NCBI GenBank assembly: GCA_027490145.1
Contig: JAIXYQ010000015.1
Coordinates: 62,001 to 126,000, forward strand
Length of the DNA: 64,000 nt
Direction of reading: 5' to 3'
From: Planctomycetaceae bacterium
GTDB taxonomy: Bacteria; Planctomycetota; Phycisphaerae; Phycisphaerales; SM1A02
Made by a program: the position numbers and the translations under genes. Shown here in pieces: positions 61,346 through 64,000 of this stretch. Position 1 is the stretch's first letter. Every line of letters begins with the position of its first letter. The notes under the pieces are model-generated. The model ran no database searches. It was given only the letters and a program-made list of their open reading frames with translations, and was not told where the DNA came from.

Positions 61346-61692
61346 GGCAGGTGGATCACGTGCCGGGAGGCGATGCGGACGAAGTCGGGGTCGGCGCGGT
61401 CGAAGTCCACGAGATCGACCGCGCGGATCGTGGGCAGCGCATCGATTGCGGTGCGCAGCTCGTGCTCGATGGCGCGGTCCGCGCCGGGCTGCAGCCGGAA
61501 CCCCAGGTCCAAATCCGAGGCCTGGTGCTGGTCGCCGCTGGCAAATGACCCGAACACGAACAAGTGCACACCGCGCGGGGCAAAGCGGGCTGCGATCCCG
61601 CAGAGGGCCTCCCACACGGCAGGGTGCAGTCGATCAGGGCAGGGCGCAGCGTGCGTCACGCCCGCATCGTAAAGCGCCCGACGTGAATCCAA
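61342..61692 (-). CDS. MNT-type nucleotidyltransferase antitoxin-like protein
   Basis: The 116-aa minimal nucleotidyltransferase has VFGSFASGDQHQASDLDLGF: Gly48-Ser49 and the Asp60/Asp62 pair (GSx10DxD), then a third Asp candidate in AVDLVDFDRAD. MNT proteins AMPylate their HEPN partner. It is upstream of and overlaps the HEPN gene. A purK-like repeat lies about 40 bp upstream of its start, separating it from the FG-GAP gene. Confidence 0.87.
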   Translation of the reverse strand: MDSRRALYDAGVTHAAPCPDRLHPAVWEALCGIAARFAPRGVHLFVFGSFASGDQHQASDLDLGFRLQPGADRAIEHELRTAIDALPTIRAVDLVDFDRADPDFVRIASRHVIHLP

Positions 61693-61731
61693 CCATGACC
61701 GCCGGAAGTTCGGTGGTGGATCGAGTTGAAA

Positions 61732-61781
61732 CCCTCACCCCACGACGGTGACGTGCCCGAGCTTGCGGCCGGGGCGGGGGC
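61732..61781. repeat. 50-bp direct repeat, left copy (purK end)
   Basis: 46 of 50 bases match 63874-63923. Outside these limits the two flanks show no similarity. Confidence 0.85.
61735..61781 (-). pseudogene. remnant of a purK 3' end
   Basis: On the minus strand this short stretch encodes PRPGRKLGHVTVVG and a stop, matching the end of purK at the right edge of the window (PRAGRKLGHITVVG). Two of the four base differences are synonymous. It lies just 3' of the FG-GAP gene. Confidence 0.75.
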
Positions 61782-61796
61782 ATGGTGTTGAGCGCA

Positions 61797-63704
61797 TCAC
61801 GGATCGGAGGCGCAAGTTCCCCAAGTGGACAGAAGCAACGCGAGATCGCGTCCGTCAACGACGCCGTCTTGGTCCAGATCGGCATCAAACTCACCCGAGC
61901 CGCCACCGCCCCAGGCAGAGATCAGGATCGCGAGATCGATGCCGTCCACGAGCTGATTGCCCGTGACGTCACCGTAGCACTGGCACGAGTCCGGGATGCC
62001 ATCCGCGTTGAGGTCTGCGGCACCAGAATCGATTTCACAAGTATCACCGCTGCCATCGCCGTCACAATCTGACTGTGATGGATTGGGCGTGGTGGGGCAG
62101 TTGTCGTAAACGTCTGGGACTCCATCGGAGTCGGCATCCGAAGCCGTTCGGCTACAGCTCGGCCAACCACCGGTTCCCGGCGAGTGGGGGCACGGAGGCA
62201 CGCCTGCGGCGATCTGCTTGTCGGTTGGGTAGTCCGGGCCCGGCACGGAGGTGCTGAAGTCGAGCACGAAGATGCGCGGCGCCAGCGTGGGATACTCGCT
62301 GCCGAGCGCGGCACGGATGATGACCTCGGCACCGATGAAGCGGCGGTGGGCCACGCTGCGGCCGAGTGAACTGCCGGCGGCCGATGACGGGACCCAGAGG
62401 TCACTGTCGGTCAGCGCATACGACCCGCCGCTGCCCACGACGTTGAACCCGACGCCCGAGCCGACGGCACCACCCTCGTAGCCCGGGCTGCCCACCAAGA
62501 GGCTCGGCTGGTTGAAGGAGCCCGTCGCCGCGACGGAGAAGCCGAACGCGTTGTTGGGGTTCGACTCGCGGGCGAAGGCGCGGTTGGCGAGCGACCAGGT
62601 CGTTCCGGAGCCCGTGCAGACGTATGCGGCTCCGTTGCCACTGAACGTGTCGCCGGCCTGGTCCCTGTCGTAGCCCGGGGCACCGATGGCGATCAGCGTG
62701 CCGCCTCCATCCTTGATCAGGTCGACGCTCGCCCCGAAGCCATCGTTGGGGCTCGCGTCCGACGCGCGGATCGTGGATGTCGGCACGGTCGCACCGGCCC
62801 AGCCGCCGCCCGGCCGCTCGAACACGAAGACCGTGCCGCTGTTGGTGCTGCCGGTGGGCCCGTCGTGCTTGGGGCACCCCACGACGACCGTGCCCTCGCG
62901 GACGGCGATCTGCTCACCGAAGTTGTCGTTGGCCGCGGCGCTGTCGCCCGCGGTCAGCTTGGCGACCTGGGTCCAAGCCGCGCCTGATCCCTCGAAGACG
63001 TAGGCCGAACCGGCGTTGCTCTGTTCCGCCGGGCCCTCGCCGAGCTGCTTTCCCACGACGATCGTACCGTTGGCGCCCTCGAAGTCGATGGCGACCTCGT
63101 AGCCGAAGACATCAAGCGCAGCGCGGTCATCGGGACGGAGCGTGAAGGTCGGCAGCGTGTAGGACTGCCCATCCGGGTTGTCGGCATCGACCGTGCCGAA
63201 AGTGCCGGCCACACGTGAGTACACGAACGCGCGGCCACTGAAGGTGGTCGTTTCGCCCTGCGCGGTCCAACCCCACGACCCCACGACGAGCGTGTCGTTC
63301 TCGAGCGCGACCGAGCAGCCGAACTGCGCGAAGCCGACCACGGCGTACGGCCCTTCGGGATCGCCGGTCTCAAAGGGCGGGGCCGTGATGGTCTGCGCCA
63401 GGGTCCACGAGACGACGCTGGAGCCATCGACCTCGCGCTCGTAGATGTAGACCTTGCCGACGCCGCTGGCGCCGAGTGCGCGCGCGTTGGGCGCGCCGAC
63501 CGCGAGCAGCGATGCATCCTCGTTGAACGCGATGCTGTAGCCCCAGCTCTCGCCGGTGACGCCGGCCGGGGGTTCGATGGACTGCGCCGCGACCTGCCAG
63601 CCGATCGGTGCCTGCGCGTGTGAGCGTGTCTCCGCCAAAGCGCAGCTTCCAGCCCACAGTGCCAAGGCAGATTGCAGATAACAGAGTTTTGAGGGCATTG
63701 CCAC
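61797..63704 (-). CDS. exported FG-GAP-like beta-propeller with thrombospondin-3 and dockerin-like modules
   Basis: The 635-aa protein has a signal region to about residue 30 (ending SHAQA). Repeated FG-GAP-type blades follow, such as WGYSIAFNEDASLLAVGAP, FGCSVALENDTLVVGSWGW and FGEQIAVREGTVVVGCPKHDG. Then come a thrombospondin type 3-like calcium repeat (DADSDGVPDVYDNCPTTPNP) and two dockerin-like loops (GDVTGNQLVDGIDLAILI, QDGVVDGRDLALLLSTWG). The start is GTG 63704 with TAGGGT 6 nt upstream; an ATG lies two codons later. It lies inside the segment bounded by the purK-end repeats. Likely a surface protein. Confidence 0.88.
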   Translation of the reverse strand: MAMPSKLCYLQSALALWAGSCALAETRSHAQAPIGWQVAAQSIEPPAGVTGESWGYSIAFNEDASLLAVGAPNARALGASGVGKVYIYEREVDGSSVVSWTLAQTITAPPFETGDPEGPYAVVGFAQFGCSVALENDTLVVGSWGWTAQGETTTFSGRAFVYSRVAGTFGTVDADNPDGQSYTLPTFTLRPDDRAALDVFGYEVAIDFEGANGTIVVGKQLGEGPAEQSNAGSAYVFEGSGAAWTQVAKLTAGDSAAANDNFGEQIAVREGTVVVGCPKHDGPTGSTNSGTVFVFERPGGGWAGATVPTSTIRASDASPNDGFGASVDLIKDGGGTLIAIGAPGYDRDQAGDTFSGNGAAYVCTGSGTTWSLANRAFARESNPNNAFGFSVAATGSFNQPSLLVGSPGYEGGAVGSGVGFNVVGSGGSYALTDSDLWVPSSAAGSSLGRSVAHRRFIGAEVIIRAALGSEYPTLAPRIFVLDFSTSVPGPDYPTDKQIAAGVPPCPHSPGTGGWPSCSRTASDADSDGVPDVYDNCPTTPNPSQSDCDGDGSGDTCEIDSGAADLNADGIPDSCQCYGDVTGNQLVDGIDLAILISAWGGGGSGEFDADLDQDGVVDGRDLALLLSTWGTCASDP

Positions 63705-63710
63705 TCCAAC

Positions 63711-63716
63711 ACCCTA
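63711..63716 (-). promoter_or_regulatory. TAGGGT -10-like hexamer, 6 nt before GTG 63704
   Basis: Minus-strand leaderless-type element, inside the repeat-bounded segment, so the FG-GAP gene brings its own promoter. Confidence 0.45.
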
Positions 63717-63873
63717 GCACAGCATGACCGAGTGCCAATGCGACTCCCATTGGAATGTTGGCCTGACGGCGCCTGGACGAAGTCTAGATATACGTCGCCT
63801 ACGGAAAGTAAGCTGGCTGCCCCGTGGAGTTCACCCCTCCTCGCAGACGCTCAACAAGCCGTCCGGCTCCTCC

Positions 63874-63923
63874 CCCTCACCCCACGACGGTGATGTGGCC
63901 GAGCTTTCGGCCGGCGCGGGGGC
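63874..63923. repeat. 50-bp direct repeat, right copy (intact purK end)
   Basis: Matches 61732-61781 at 46 of 50 positions and includes the purK stop codon at 63877-63879. Confidence 0.85.
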
Positions 63924-64000
63924 TCTTGCCGTACAGGTGAAGGTGGGCGTTGGGCTGCGCCAGCACCGTGGCGGTGGTGGGCAGGGTGCCGACGATGTTG
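63877..64000 (-). CDS. purK: 5-(carboxyamino)imidazole ribonucleotide synthase, C-terminal end (partial)
   Basis: Only the last 40 or so codons are in the window. They read NIVGTLPTTATVLAQPNAHL, then HLYGKSPRAGRKLGHITVVG and a stop; HxYGKxxRxGRKxGH is the diagnostic PurK C-terminus. The enzyme carboxylates AIR with ATP in purine synthesis. The gene continues beyond the right edge. Its last 45 bases are duplicated at 61735-61781. Confidence 0.88.
   Translation of the reverse strand, partial: NIVGTLPTTATVLAQPNAHLHLYGKSPRAGRKLGHITVVG

Overview
This is a high-GC chromosomal window that looks like a planctomycete, most likely of the Phycisphaerae type. The grounds are five exported proteins with dockerin-like calcium-loop modules (GDxNxDGxVDGxDLxxLLxxW), a secreted protein with a PAPGA...RRR sorting tail, a prepilin-type protein with the GDGH signature, a Tat-exported Gfo/Idh/MocA oxidoreductase, a DUF1080 protein, and paired SWIM and SNF2 genes. 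No rRNA, insertion sequence or CRISPR array is visible. Three tRNAs are present (Ala-GGC, Leu-TAA, Lys-TTT).

Layout. 0-2.4 kb: end of an unknown gene, folP, trxA, tRNA-Ala. 2.5-8.9 kb: GYF_2 membrane protein, an RCC1-repeat dockerin protein, a polytopic membrane protein, another dockerin protein and two conserved unknowns. 8.9-19.4 kb: Gfo/Idh/MocA oxidoreductase, a split CoaC/CoaB pair around an FMN alpha-hydroxy-acid oxidase, an FHA-GAF-cyclase, a SYLF lipoprotein, a thioredoxin with a Ser/Asp tail, a VOC protein, a PI-PLC-like enzyme, and a cytosine deaminase-arsenate reductase fusion. 19.6-28.4 kb: envelope glycan genes (GT4, flippase, phosphodiesterase-like, UDP-glucuronate epimerase, AsnB, WecA-like transferase, second epimerase). 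28.5-33.7 kb (minus): LpxH-like hydrolase, GT4, MGDG-synthase-like glycosyltransferase, ChrA and an M48 lipoprotein, probably for glycolipid and envelope functions. 33.8-43.8 kb: GH57-CBM25-dockerin protein, beta-propeller, lamin-tail-like dockerin protein, pseudopilin, FHA-GAF-HD-GYP and desaturase. 44-52.4 kb: methyltransferase, RNase H, DUF1080, sorbosone dehydrogenase-like protein, EF-hand protein, CysE and an AmpG-like permease. 52.4-58.9 kb: SWIM/SNF2, tRNA-Lys, Xer recombinase and a solitary DNA methyltransferase. 58.9-64 kb: paralogous secreted/non-secreted pair, a HEPN-MNT toxin-antitoxin pair and an FG-GAP dockerin protein, ending in purK.

Two system-level signals stand out. First, more than twenty genes have a TANNNT hexamer (usually TAG/TAC-nn-T) only 6-10 nt before the start codon, which points to widespread leaderless transcription; only a minority of genes have a clear Shine-Dalgarno site. 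Second, the 3' end of purK at the right edge is repeated (46 of 50 bases) on the far side of the FG-GAP gene, and perhaps a third time beyond the HEPN-MNT pair. The gene end may therefore be a recurrent insertion point collecting cargo. The deaminase-arsenate reductase fusion is the most unusual single protein.
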